DNA of 64,000 nt, from assembly GCF_000711985.1 (NCBI RefSeq), contig NZ_JONU01000015.1:48358-112357 (forward strand), in the 5' to 3' direction. The notes under the pieces were generated by a model. That model was not told the origin of the DNA. It worked only from the letters and a program-made list of their open reading frames with translations, and did no database searches. This DNA is from Rheinheimera texasensis DSM 17496 (GTDB lineage: Bacteria > Pseudomonadota > Gammaproteobacteria > Enterobacterales > Alteromonadaceae). How positions within the stretch are numbered: position 1 is the stretch's first letter; every line of letters begins with the position of its first letter. The translations under genes were made by a program, and so were the position numbers. Positions 1-8,570 of the stretch are shown piece by piece.

Positions 1-629
1 GTGAATTGACGAAACAGCGCTTGCCAGTCGGTAACACCGGCGGCGCGAATGGCCATCAGCCCGGCGACTTGTAAATGCAGGCCGTTGTAATCAAAGACGT
101 TGCCGGGCAGTCGGCCATTAGCGCTGTTGTTGCTGAGCCCTTGGCGCACACATTGAGCAAAATCGGCGCCAGGTAAATTCAGACACAAAGGCTCTTCGGT
201 GAGGCCTGACGTAAAGCTCAGCAGTTGCTGCAAGGTCATTTGCGACAGCGGATGGCTGATGCTTAACGGCCAGTCACTGAGTCGGCTGGCGGCAGTGTCG
301 CTGAGTTTCAGCACACCGCTGTCCACCAGTCGCAGAATGATCACAGCGCTGACCCATTTCGACGTCGAAGCGGATTCATAAGATGTCACAGCGCTGGACC
401 CGCCGCGCGAATAGCTAAAACTGCGGCCGTCAAAACGTTCCAGTAACAAGGTAAAATCAGTGTCGGTTTTCAGCGTTGTTGCCTGCTGGCGCAGGCTTTG
501 TTCCAGCGCGCTGAGGTCACAGCTGGTTTGTGGTGGTTGGGTAGGAGGTGTCGGGTTTCCGCTGCCGCCGCAAGCAGCCAGACAGAACGCCACAATCACA
601 GTGCTGATGATATTTTGCTGCACCGGCAT
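1..629 (-). CDS. beta-lactamase-fold serine hydrolase lipoprotein (partial, runs off left edge)
   Basis: The reverse strand stays open from an ATG at 629 to the window edge, about 209 codons. A hydrophobic leader ends in a lipobox L17-A-A-C20, so the mature protein is probably a lipoprotein. A Pro/Thr/Gln-rich linker follows, then the globular domain. S88-T-S-K91 fits the SxxK nucleophile motif of the class C beta-lactamase/DD-peptidase fold. A later 'DYNGLHLQVAG' stretch fits the second (YxN-like) motif region. A GGGAG-like ribosome site lies just before the ATG. Family members hydrolyse peptidoglycan peptides, beta-lactams or esters, and the substrate cannot be told from this fragment. The third motif would be outside the window. 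The next gene reads in the same direction, about 100 bases upstream. Confidence 0.75.
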   Translation of the reverse strand, partial: MPVQQNIISTVIVAFCLAACGGSGNPTPPTQPPQTSCDLSALEQSLRQQATTLKTDTDFTLLLERFDGRSFSYSRGGSSAVTSYESASTSKWVSAVIILRLVDSGVLKLSDTAASRLSDWPLSISHPLSQMTLQQLLSFTSGLTEEPLCLNLPGADFAQCVRQGLSNNSANGRLPGNVFDYNGLHLQVAGLMAIRAAGVTDWQALFRQF

Positions 630-727
630 CTCCCTGACTCCCTGTATGGTCTTGACTGCTGCCAGTGTGGCAGAAGTTTCCGCTGCATATAGTCAAAAAC
701 AGGTAAAGGTCTGGTAAATTTGTTGGC

Positions 728-1453
728 TCAGGTCAGTTCGTGCTGGCTGGCGACATGCAGCTCTGGCGTCGTTTGGCGCCGCCAATACGCTTCCAGTATC
801 AGCAAATTCAGGCTCAATGCCAGCAGTCGGGCATAATCGTGTTGCCATGCGCTGACCGCGGTTTGCCAGCCATCGAGTTGTCCCAGGGTTAAAGCTGCAA
901 TCAGTTCCAGCAATAAACCACTTAAGGTGGCAAGGACAGCTGCCAAGCCCCGGCACATCCAACGCTGATGGGCAACAAAACGGCGCTGGCACACCCGGTA
1001 AAACGCCATGCTGAAACAGCCAATAATGCAGAGGCTCAGCGCCCACAAACCCACATAACGTGGGCCAAGGTCAGCCGGTGTCAATGTATGATGCATCCAG
1101 ACGCCGGAAGCGGCCATCAGCAAGCCGCTGCCAAGCGCCACCCGGCCGCTGTTCCGGTGCCAGCGCGGCGCCCGCTGTCTCAGCCGGGCGGAGAACTGTA
1201 GTGGTACAGTCAGAAAAAACAGCACGCCAGTGCCCGCGTGCAGCAGAATCGGGGCCGGTGTCTGCAGATACCGCGGATTGAGCAGGCTGAGCAGTTCAGC
1301 GGGTAACCACGACTGCCACAACAGCAGCACGATGATCAGCAGCGCCGGAATGCCGGGCACGGCCAGCAGCAGATATAAAGTCACGACCAGTGGCCACTGG
1401 GCTGCGTGGGTTGCAGCAGGGGGACTGGATTGCGCATCATGAGCTATCAGCAT
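728..1453 (-). CDS. DUF2306 family integral membrane protein
   Basis: This 241-residue protein has a long hydrophobic helix near residues 22-48 and several further predicted membrane helices. The stretch from about residue 70 carries the features I associate with DUF2306: a His in a membrane helix, an 'LQFSARLRQR' segment and then 'HRNSGR', followed by more hydrophobic helices containing His pairs. No enzymatic function is established for the family, and conserved membrane histidines in such proteins sometimes bind haem. It is divergent from the AraC-type regulator at 1621, 167 bases away, so that regulator is a plausible controller (inference). The gene is complete. Confidence 0.7.
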   Translation of the reverse strand: MLIAHDAQSSPPAATHAAQWPLVVTLYLLLAVPGIPALLIIVLLLWQSWLPAELLSLLNPRYLQTPAPILLHAGTGVLFFLTVPLQFSARLRQRAPRWHRNSGRVALGSGLLMAASGVWMHHTLTPADLGPRYVGLWALSLCIIGCFSMAFYRVCQRRFVAHQRWMCRGLAAVLATLSGLLLELIAALTLGQLDGWQTAVSAWQHDYARLLALSLNLLILEAYWRRQTTPELHVASQHELT

Positions 1454-1620
1454 TTTGAGTTCCTTTGCAGTTTGGATTCACTGACTGTGCAGCAGGGCAC
1501 CGAAGCTGTCGTCCGGTACCACAGGCCCGGACTTCAGCTGTCCGCCCCTGCAGGCCTGGACGGCTGCTCAATAAATAGCTGTATGATTTTAAGAGATAAA
1601 TAAAAGCACTGAGGTGAGGT

Positions 1621-2853
1621 TTGACTGAAAATCCGCTGGGCTATTTTTTTACCTGCAGCTCCATGGCGGTGATTGCGTTCAGCATAAATCTGCTATTGCT
1701 GCGTGCCCGGCAACAGCAGATGTATCTGGCATTAGCTGGTTGCCTGCTGGCCGTCGCTGTGTTGATTTGTCAGCCGGTGCTGGCGGCACTGGCGCCGGAA
1801 CTGCGTGTGCCGGCCCTGATGCTGGCCTTGCCGGCGTTGTATCTTCTTCCTCCGTTATTTTGGTGTTATGTCAAAGGCATTACCAGCAGCACCGGCTGGC
1901 GCTTTAGTCGCTGCGAATGGCCACATTTTGCCTTGGCCGGACTGTGTCTTGGCATTGTGCTGCTGACATTACTGTTGCCCGGCGACGTGCGCTATGCGCT
2001 GCTGGCTGAAGGCCGTGAGGATATTTTACTGCAGGTCGCTGCATCACTGCGTTATCTGGTATATGGCCTTGCCATCATTACGTTTTTGCTGGTCACTGGC
2101 TGGGTGCTACAGGCTGGTTTTTATCTGCATCGGGTGATGCGAAGGCTACAGCAGTACCGGGCGCAGCTACGCCAGCTGTTCGCCAGTACCGAAGAGGAAG
2201 AAGCGCGTTGGATTAACGGCTTGTTGCTGGCTGTGGCTGCTGGTGGCGGTCTCTTTGCTACTGCCTTGCTATATGACAATCTGGTGGCGCCGCTGCCTTC
2301 AGGCTTGCTGCTCAAAGATGTGCTGGTGTTGCTGTTGGTCTGGTATCTGGCGCTGTGGGGGCTGCGGCAAAAACCCGGGTTTGCCATGCTGGCACAGTCT
2401 GAGCGCGTTGATTTGCCAGGACAAGGACCTGCCTCGCCCGAAGATCTGCAGGAAGTGCTGCAGGCGGTCTTTGAAGGTAAATATCAGCGTTCAGCACTGG
2501 GCGCAGAGCAGGCCACCAGTATTGCCAATAAGTTGCAGCAGGCTATGGAGCAGGACGAGCTGTATCTGGATGCGGCGCTGTCATTGCCCAGGTTGGCGCG
2601 GCACATCGGTTGCTCCGCCAATTACATCTCGCAAACGTTGAATGAGCGGCTTGGGCTGAATTTTTTTGATTACGTGAACCGCTATCGGGTACAAGCAGCA
2701 GCCCGCCAGCTGCGGGATACCGATTTGACTGTGCTGGACATTGCGATGAACGTTGGTTTTAACGCCAAATCGTCTTTTTATACCGCGTTTAAAAAAGAGC
2801 TGCAGCAAACGCCCAGTCAGTACCGTGCGGCCGCAGGTACTGCCCGGACCTGA
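1621..2853 (+). CDS. AraC-family transcriptional regulator with N-terminal membrane domain
   Basis: The 410-residue protein has two parts. Roughly the first 255 residues are membrane-spanning, with hydrophobic blocks near 12-27, 33-55, 60-85, 99-120, 140-165, 200-220 and 230-250. A cytosolic C-terminal AraC/XylS DNA-binding domain covers about 300-400. The two helix-turn-helix units are visible as 'LARHIGCSANYISQTLNE' and 'VLDIAMNVGFNAKSSFYTAFKK', the latter typical of the second AraC HTH. I use the TTG at 1621 because a GAGG motif (1611-1614) precedes it and no in-frame ATG comes before the conserved hydrophobic region. Its neighbour across the divergent promoter region is a DUF2306 membrane protein. 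The topology suggests direct membrane sensing; the signal is unknown. Confidence 0.85.
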   Translation: MTENPLGYFFTCSSMAVIAFSINLLLLRARQQQMYLALAGCLLAVAVLICQPVLAALAPELRVPALMLALPALYLLPPLFWCYVKGITSSTGWRFSRCEWPHFALAGLCLGIVLLTLLLPGDVRYALLAEGREDILLQVAASLRYLVYGLAIITFLLVTGWVLQAGFYLHRVMRRLQQYRAQLRQLFASTEEEEARWINGLLLAVAAGGGLFATALLYDNLVAPLPSGLLLKDVLVLLLVWYLALWGLRQKPGFAMLAQSERVDLPGQGPASPEDLQEVLQAVFEGKYQRSALGAEQATSIANKLQQAMEQDELYLDAALSLPRLARHIGCSANYISQTLNERLGLNFFDYVNRYRVQAAARQLRDTDLTVLDIAMNVGFNAKSSFYTAFKKELQQTPSQYRAAAGTART

Positions 2854-2858
2854 CCGAT

Positions 2859-3725
2859 TCAGCCAAGATAATCGCGCCGGCGGCGGAATCTGTCCTGCGG
2901 TACTTTCTCCGGCCCGCACCAATAAGCTTCGTCTGCCATCAGCTGGCGGATGCCGACGCTGTTGTTGGCGACCAGCAACGGCTGCAGTCGCTCACGGCTC
3001 GACGGTGTGTAGTCGCCGCGATAGCGTAAATCCACCACCAAATCCCGTACTTTGGCTGGTAATGCCGCCCAGTCGGTTGCGCCATAACGTTTGACCAGAT
3101 CTGGCTTCTGGCAAATACGCAGCACGTCACTGACCATTTGTTGATAGGTCAGCGCAAATAACAATTTTTGCTGGCCGGGGCTGATTTCAAAATTACTCAG
3201 GTTGTTCTGGGTGATAAATGATTTCCCGGCCGCCCCGCTTAAACCGGCAGCTTTAGCAAACTGCGCAGCGGCAGTGGTGCTGAGGCCACAGGCCAATAAA
3301 TCGGCCTGGATCATTGTCGGGGTTTTATCGCGCATATCGTAGCCACGGCCGAGCGTCACGCCTGAGCTGTCCGTTGGCACATGCGGATGGCGGCTGAAAT
3401 AACGACCGCGTTGTTCCATGCCTTCGGCGTCAAAAGTCAGCTGACCGGCTTCAACCTGAAAATCATCAGTGCCTGAGGTTGGAGCAGCGGCACTGGCCAA
3501 CGGCACTGGGCTAGCTGGTGGCAACGGTGACGACAACGCAACGTAGGCTTTGGCGGCATAACCCTCCTGATTACCGGCGCGCACACGGTACCAGTCACCC
3601 GCTTCGGCCAGCACCTGCACCGGCCGGTCTTTACTGAGCCGGGCGACAATAACACTCTGGCTGTCCGGCGCCTGGCGCAGATTGAGCTGGCCAGATTGAA
3701 TATTAATCGATGCACTTTGGTTCAT
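2859..3725 (-). CDS. SH3-domain protein with pesticin-like lysozyme domain
   Basis: This 288-residue protein has no signal peptide. Residues about 8-62 form a bacterial SH3 domain ('LNLRQAPDS', 'DWYRVRAGNQEGYA'), which typically binds cell wall. A Pro/Ala/Ser linker (about 66-88) leads into a domain resembling the T4-lysozyme-like domain of pesticin. It has a Glu in 'FDAEGMEQRG', then 'SGVTLGRGYDM', giving the Glu/Thr/Asp arrangement expected of the catalytic site. The C-terminus 'VPQDRFRRRRDYL' fits the end of that family. The likely reaction is cleavage of the peptidoglycan glycan strand. Without a leader it would need lysis, a holin or a contact-dependent system to reach the wall, or act as an effector. 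It converges with the AraC gene, ending 5 bases from it. No immunity-like gene is adjacent. Confidence 0.7.
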   Translation of the reverse strand: MNQSASINIQSGQLNLRQAPDSQSVIVARLSKDRPVQVLAEAGDWYRVRAGNQEGYAAKAYVALSSPLPPASPVPLASAAAPTSGTDDFQVEAGQLTFDAEGMEQRGRYFSRHPHVPTDSSGVTLGRGYDMRDKTPTMIQADLLACGLSTTAAAQFAKAAGLSGAAGKSFITQNNLSNFEISPGQQKLLFALTYQQMVSDVLRICQKPDLVKRYGATDWAALPAKVRDLVVDLRYRGDYTPSSRERLQPLLVANNSVGIRQLMADEAYWCGPEKVPQDRFRRRRDYLG

Positions 3726-3853
3726 GGCTGCGCTCCGGTTTCAGCTAAACATCTGCAAACAGCGGATAAGGTCGCTGCGAGCCTGTTAGCTGGATCCAAG
3801 CCTAGTGGAAAGCCGGCGAAGCGCCAGTTCGCGCTGCCCGGTTAAAGCATTAC

Positions 3854-4288
3854 TCAGTGCTGAAAATCGCCCGTTCTTTCACGCGGCAGCGTCAATCCCA
3901 TACCAATCGAAGCCGGTGCCACGTCGGCAAAGCCAAACTGCTGATAGAGAAATTTCGCATCGCCGTCGGCGATCAAATTGACGTAACAACTGTCCGGCAA
4001 TTGACTGTCGACATAATCCATCAGCGCCTGCATGATTTGTTTACCAAGGCCTTTGCCCTGGTGTTGCGGTAGCACGGCAATATCACAAATCTGGCAATGA
4101 CAGGCACCATCGCCAACCAGCCGGCCCATGCCAATGACCTGGCCTTCAAAGCGGATTTGCACCGCAAATAAAGTCGCTGCAAGGCCAATCCGGGCCGCTT
4201 CCGGTGCTTTTGGACTGAGGCCAGTGGCAACCCTTAAGTGACAATAGTCTGCGACATTGGGGGTTTGCTGTTCCAGCAGGTAAGGCAT
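3854..4288 (-). CDS. GNAT family N-acetyltransferase
   Basis: A 144-residue single-domain acetyltransferase. The acetyl-CoA binding motif A is clear: 'ICDIAVLPQHQGKGLGKQIM' contains the Q-x-x-G-x-G/A loop (residues about 68-87). The end has 'KFLYQQFGFADV', the usual motif B ending. The start at 4288 is supported by CAGGAG seven bases upstream. The substrate is unknown; the general reaction is acetyl transfer from acetyl-CoA to an amine. It is divergent from the PhzF-like gene at 4414, with 125 bases between the two starts, and sits alone on its strand. Confidence 0.85.
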   Translation of the reverse strand: MPYLLEQQTPNVADYCHLRVATGLSPKAPEAARIGLAATLFAVQIRFEGQVIGMGRLVGDGACHCQICDIAVLPQHQGKGLGKQIMQALMDYVDSQLPDSCYVNLIADGDAKFLYQQFGFADVAPASIGMGLTLPRERTGDFQH

Positions 4289-4413
4289 AGGGGGACTCCT
4301 GAAAATAAAGCCGGCAAAACGACAGGTTTGTCGTGGTTGTCCAACACATCTTTGCTAAGCTGCGGGCGCACACGAAGCATAAGCTATAGTGCAAAATCAC
4401 AGGAACAGGTGCA

Positions 4414-5277
4414 ATGGAGAATATGCAAGCATTTGTATTGGATGTATTTTGTAGTGACGTAGCCAGCGGCAACCCGGCGGCTGTTTGTGTCCTGACCACC
4501 TGGCCGGAAGATTCAGTGTTGCAGACGTTTGCAGCGACACAATCGGTGCCGGTGATAGCGTTTGTGCTGTTGCCGCCGGCGCAAACGGCACCTCAACCCA
4601 TTCCGGTGCGCTGGTTTGCCGGCACTCAGGAAATCAATTTGTGTGGTCATGGCAGTCTGGCGGCTGGCGCTGTTGTGCTGGAACAAGGTCCGGCATGGCC
4701 TGATGCAAAGCTCACCAGCCGCTTTGGCGACATCAGCATCACGCGCAGTAAGCTGTTATTGCCGGAACTTGCTGCCGGCCATCAAGCTTATGCGATGTGT
4801 TTACCAGCTTGGCCAGCGCAAAAGCCTGTGACGCTCGCGCAGATGACAGACAGACTGAATTTGTCAGCGCAAGGTTTAGTCCTGACCGATTGCTTCGCCA
4901 CCCGCGATCTGATTTTAGTGCTGGAAACTGCTTCGCAGGTGCAAGCCTTTGTGCCGGATTTTGCCGCGCTGCGGCAACTGCAGCCTTATCATGCCACTAT
5001 TCTGACGGCACCGCTGTTTGCGGCTGATGGGCAAACCATCACGGGTTATGTGCTGCGCTATTTCGCCCCCAATATCGGTATTAACGAAGACTTGGCGACG
5101 GGTTCAGCCCAGTGCTCACTAGCACCTTATTGGCTGGCCCGGTCGGGCACGACTCGCCTGCAGGTGCAGCAGCTCTCATCAGCAGGTGGCTATTTTGTAG
5201 TGGAAGCGCAGTCAGCAGATCAAATCTGTGTACATGCAGCCGTGCGGAGCTCAAAGGGGCCTGTGCTGTCAGTCTGA
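4414..5277 (+). CDS. PhzF/YddE family isomerase-like protein lacking the usual catalytic Glu
   Basis: At 287 residues this matches the length of PhzF/YddE proteins (two-lobed diaminopimelate-epimerase fold). Family landmarks are present: 'DVFCSDVASGNPAAV' at the N-terminus, 'LCGHGSLAAGAVVL' near 74, and 'NEDLATGSAQCSLAPYWLA' near 212-230. In PhzF and YddE the general acid/base is the Glu of an S-E-S/T-x-F motif. Here the corresponding stretch reads V45-P-V47-I-A-F50, with Val at the Glu position, while the second-lobe Asp (ED-ATGSA) is kept. It may therefore be inactive, or use a different mechanism or substrate. The ATG at 4414 has AGGA 9 bases upstream; a second in-frame ATG lies at 4423. 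No phenazine genes are nearby. Confidence 0.85.
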   Translation: MENMQAFVLDVFCSDVASGNPAAVCVLTTWPEDSVLQTFAATQSVPVIAFVLLPPAQTAPQPIPVRWFAGTQEINLCGHGSLAAGAVVLEQGPAWPDAKLTSRFGDISITRSKLLLPELAAGHQAYAMCLPAWPAQKPVTLAQMTDRLNLSAQGLVLTDCFATRDLILVLETASQVQAFVPDFAALRQLQPYHATILTAPLFAADGQTITGYVLRYFAPNIGINEDLATGSAQCSLAPYWLARSGTTRLQVQQLSSAGGYFVVEAQSADQICVHAAVRSSKGPVLSV

Positions 5278-5292
5278 TGCAAAATTTCAGCT

Positions 5293-5319
5293 AAAAAAAG
5301 CCCGGGACAGAGACCGGGC
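5293..5319 (-). terminator. rho-independent terminator (leftward)
   Basis: GCCCGG (5300-5305) pairs with CCGGGC (5314-5319) around an 8-base loop. Read on the minus strand, it is followed by a run of seven T (5293-5299). Read rightward there is no U-tract, so it mainly guards phzF against leftward read-through from dcp. Confidence 0.65.
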
Positions 5320-5459
5320 AAGATTACTCACAGGAAAACGAACAGATGGGTGAGCTGTTTTGGCAAGAAGCAAAACCAGATGTTCAGTTGAAGCTTAGGT
5401 GACACTACGTCGGCATGGCTTGAGGCAGATCAAGTCCACAGCGTTTTCTATTGGGCAGC

Positions 5460-5480
5460 AAAAAGGGGACCGCAGTCCCC
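5460..5480 (-). terminator. rho-independent terminator of dcp
   Basis: A GGGGACTGCGGTCCCC hairpin (5465-5480 on the minus strand) is followed by five T (5460-5464), 26 bases after the dcp stop codon. This is the primary terminator, with the hairpin at 5293-5319 as a second one. Confidence 0.75.
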
Positions 5481-5506
5481 TTGGTATTCACAGCAAACGT
5501 TGTTGC

Positions 5507-7702
5507 TTAGTTCACCGGTGCTTTCAGGCCACGGCGGATCAGCAGACCATCAGTGGTTGGCTCTTTGCCGCGGAAGGCTTTGTAAGCTTCCATTGGATCT
5601 TTGGTGTTACCGACCGACAGGATATTTTTGCGGAAGTTAGCGCCGTTTTCCAGCTTCAGACCACCTTGTTGCTGCACGAATGCAAAGGCGTCAGCTGCCA
5701 GAATTTCCGACCACATATAAGCGTAATAACCGGCTGAGTAGCCGCCGCCCATCGAGTGGCTGAAGTAAGTCGACTTGTAGCGAGGTGGTACAACCGCTAA
5801 ATCTACGCCGTGTTTTTTCAGCGCGTCGGCTTCAAATTTTTCCACGTCGTCAATTTTGGTGCCGGCCGGAATAGAGTGCCATTCCATATCGACTAATGCC
5901 GCGGCCATATATTCCAGCGTGTCGAAACCCTGGTTGAAGCTGCGTGATTTCATGATTTTCGCCAGCAGTTCGGCCGGGATTGGCTCACCGGTTTTGTAGT
6001 GTTTGGCGTAGTTACCAATCACGTCCGGGTGCGCTGCCCAGTCTTCCTGGAAGGTGGACGGGAATTCAACGAAGTCACGCGATACTGAAGTACCGGCCAG
6101 CGTCGGGTATTTCACTTTGGAGAAAATGCCGTGTAAGCCGTGGCCTAATTCGTGGAAAATGGTGGTGACGTTGTCATAGCTGACCAGCGTTGGTTCGCCG
6201 GCCGGGCCTTTTGGAATGTTCATCACGTTAACCACTACTGGCTTGTCGTTCAGCAGTTCACTTTGCTCGACAAAAGAGCTCATCCAGGCGCCACCGCGTT
6301 TGCCTTCACGGGCAAAGTAGTCGGCGTAGAAAATTGCCAGGCTGGTGCCGTCAGCGTCAAACACTTCATAAGCTTCAACGTCCGGGTGATACACCGGCAA
6401 GTCAGGCCGTTTTTTGAAGCTGATACCAAACAGTTTGTTCATGGTGTAGAACACACCGTCATGTAACACGCGGTTGAATTCGAAGTATGGTTTTACTTCG
6501 TTTTCGTCTAAATCGTATTTGGCTTTACGCACTTTCTCGGCGTAGAACTCCCAGTCCCATGGTTGCAGCTCGAAATTGCCACCGGTCTGTTTGATCATGT
6601 CCTGAATAGCTGCCGCTTCTTTTTTGGTGTTTTCCACCACAGTCGGCGCCATGCTGCCCAGCATGTCCATCACCGCTTTTGGATTTTTCGCCATGCTCTG
6701 GTCCAGCGAGAAATGCGCATGGGTGTCAAAGCCGAGTAACTTGGCGCGTTCGGCACGTATTTGCGCTAAACGGGCGACGATTGGCCGGTTGTCGGTTTCG
6801 CCTTTGGTACCACGGTAAGCCGAAGCTTCCCAGATTTGCTGGCGCAGTTCGCGGTTTTCCAGCTGAGCTAACGCTGGCTGACGCGTGGTGTTGGTGATTT
6901 CAATCACATACTTGCCGTCCTGACCTTTGGCCTTGGCGCCTTCAGCGGCGGCAGCGATTTCAGCGTCTGAGAAACCAGCCAGTTTGGCTTTGTCATCAAC
7001 AAAAATCGCGATGTCTTTGGTGATTTGCAGCAGGTTCTGGCTGAACTTAGTGGTCAGTTTTGAACTTTCTTCGTTCAGGGCGCGAATTTGGGTTTTCTGT
7101 TCGTCGTTGAGCAGTGCACCGGCGCGGACAAAACGCTCATAAGTCACTTCAGTCAGACGCAGCGATTCCGGGTCCAGGTTCAGGCTGGCACGGTTGTCAT
7201 ACACCGCTTTGACGCGGGCGAACAGCGTTGGGTTCAGGTTGATGTTGTCGCTGTGCGCTGCCAGTTTTGGTGAGATCTCAGCCTGGATTTTCAGGATCTC
7301 AGCATTGCTGTTTGAACCTGACAGGTTGAAGAAAATACCGCTGGCGCGGCCGAGTAAGTCGCCGGTTTTTTCCATCGCCACGATAGTATTTTCAAAAGTC
7401 GCAGGTTCAGCGTTGTTGGCGATCGCTTCGATTTCTTTGGCATGTTCTTCAATGCCTTGCAGCATGGCAGGCAGGAAATGCTCAGTTTTGATTTTGTCGA
7501 ATTCCGGCGCCTGATATTGCAGCGAGCTGCGTTTCAGTAACGGATTCTCAGCAGCTACTGCGGCCGGTGCTGTTTCAGTTTTGGCGGCTGCAGCTTCGGC
7601 CGGTGCTGCAGCTTTTTGCTCTGGCGCGGCTGGTTTATTGTCCGTACAGGCACCTAATGCCAATACAGTGGCGACTGTGGTCGCAACAAGAGTTTTTTTC
7701 AT
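5507..7702 (-). CDS. dcp: peptidyl-dipeptidase Dcp, M3 family, exported lipoprotein
   Basis: About 731 residues counted from the ATG at 7702. I prefer this start over one six codons earlier because AGAGGA lies seven bases upstream and the protein then begins MKKT with a classic leader and lipobox L-A-L-G-A-C. The M3 zinc site is 'IFHELGHGLH' (HExxH), with the third ligand Glu in the following 'FVEFPSTFQEDW'. Size and the 'GGYSAGYYAYMWSEILAADAF' region match Dcp, which removes C-terminal dipeptides from oligopeptides. Here the lipobox and the Ala/Pro/Glu-rich spacer after it put the enzyme on the periplasmic side of a membrane. The gene is monocistronic with its own terminator. PrlC of the same family lies 4 kb away. 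Confidence 0.93.
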   Translation of the reverse strand: MKKTLVATTVATVLALGACTDNKPAAPEQKAAAPAEAAAAKTETAPAAVAAENPLLKRSSLQYQAPEFDKIKTEHFLPAMLQGIEEHAKEIEAIANNAEPATFENTIVAMEKTGDLLGRASGIFFNLSGSNSNAEILKIQAEISPKLAAHSDNINLNPTLFARVKAVYDNRASLNLDPESLRLTEVTYERFVRAGALLNDEQKTQIRALNEESSKLTTKFSQNLLQITKDIAIFVDDKAKLAGFSDAEIAAAAEGAKAKGQDGKYVIEITNTTRQPALAQLENRELRQQIWEASAYRGTKGETDNRPIVARLAQIRAERAKLLGFDTHAHFSLDQSMAKNPKAVMDMLGSMAPTVVENTKKEAAAIQDMIKQTGGNFELQPWDWEFYAEKVRKAKYDLDENEVKPYFEFNRVLHDGVFYTMNKLFGISFKKRPDLPVYHPDVEAYEVFDADGTSLAIFYADYFAREGKRGGAWMSSFVEQSELLNDKPVVVNVMNIPKGPAGEPTLVSYDNVTTIFHELGHGLHGIFSKVKYPTLAGTSVSRDFVEFPSTFQEDWAAHPDVIGNYAKHYKTGEPIPAELLAKIMKSRSFNQGFDTLEYMAAALVDMEWHSIPAGTKIDDVEKFEADALKKHGVDLAVVPPRYKSTYFSHSMGGGYSAGYYAYMWSEILAADAFAFVQQQGGLKLENGANFRKNILSVGNTKDPMEAYKAFRGKEPTTDGLLIRRGLKAPVN

Positions 7703-7841
7703 CGTGGAGTCCTCTGGCACAGAAGTTTGACTATGGTTATCTCTGGAATGGGTGTCCCGAGTATGCCAAATACTGTGACAATATCACGAATTTTTTGCAG
7801 CCAATGGCAGGCAAACTGCGCCGAATGGAGATAAGCACGGG

Positions 7842-8558
7842 GTGAAATGGAACAAATGGCTGCGATGTCTCAGGTTTGGTGCTTTGCTGGGTGGTTTCAG
7901 CCTGTTCTGTGGTCTGGCTACGGCAGCTCAGCCCGTCATGCATATCGGCACGCTGACACAAGTGTCGCCGCAGCATCCGCTGGTATTAAAACTGCAACAG
8001 GCTTATCAGAATATTGGTCTGCAGATGCAGCTGGAAACCATGCCATTGGAAAGATTACGTCTCGAAGCGGCCCGTGGTGTGTTGGTCGATGGCAATCTGG
8101 CTGCTGCGGCGAGTTTGCAGCAAGTGATCCCCGAGCTAATCCGCATTCCGGTGCAGGTTTATCAGCTGGAGTTAACGGCATTTGTCCGTGACCCTCAGCT
8201 CAAACCGGCGCAATGGGCTGATTTGCCATCGTTGCGGGTCAGTTACATGGCAGGCATGTTGTCTGTGGAGGCGCGGTTAAAACAACATCAGGTCAAAGCA
8301 CTGACTGCGGCGCTGACGCTGGAACAGGCGTTGCAGTATGTGGCCAAAGGCCGGGTTGATGTGGCGGTTTTGCCGAGGGCTGAAGCCGAATATGTTTTGC
8401 GGCAGTTGCCAAACTTAAAGCTGCAGGTGGTATTGCCAGCACTGGAACAATTACCGATGTATCACTACATTCATCAGAAGCATCAGGCGCTGGTTGGTCC
8501 GCTGACCGCGCAATTACAACAAATCATGGCGCCAGTCGAGACGACCGGACCGCAATAA
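7842..8558 (+). CDS. periplasmic solute-binding-protein-like protein (SBP_bac_3 type)
   Basis: A 238-residue protein starting at GTG 7842. The leader 'FGALLGGFSLFCGLATAA' is a typical Sec signal. The mature part has the shape of a small type II solute-binding domain: 'MHIGTLTQVSPQHPLVLKLQQAYQ' at the start, 'GVLVDGNLAAA', and the second-lobe 'EQALQYVAKGRVDVAVLPRAEAEYVL', as in amino-acid-binding-like proteins. No ABC permease or ATPase is adjacent. It is followed after 12 bases by a GNAT and then by a membrane EAL protein, so it may serve signalling rather than transport (inference). The ligand is unknown. Confidence 0.75.
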   Translation: MKWNKWLRCLRFGALLGGFSLFCGLATAAQPVMHIGTLTQVSPQHPLVLKLQQAYQNIGLQMQLETMPLERLRLEAARGVLVDGNLAAAASLQQVIPELIRIPVQVYQLELTAFVRDPQLKPAQWADLPSLRVSYMAGMLSVEARLKQHQVKALTAALTLEQALQYVAKGRVDVAVLPRAEAEYVLRQLPNLKLQVVLPALEQLPMYHYIHQKHQALVGPLTAQLQQIMAPVETTGPQ

Positions 8559-8570
8559 GCGGAGCTTTGT

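Noticed and set aside
199..717. Rightward open frames at the left edge
   Set aside because: They are antisense to the serine-hydrolase lipoprotein frame, which has lipobox, SxxK and family-like sequence.
5420..5433. FNR-like sequence TTGAGGCAGATCAA (9 of 10 positions)
   Set aside because: It sits between two convergent genes, downstream of dcp, with no promoter to control.
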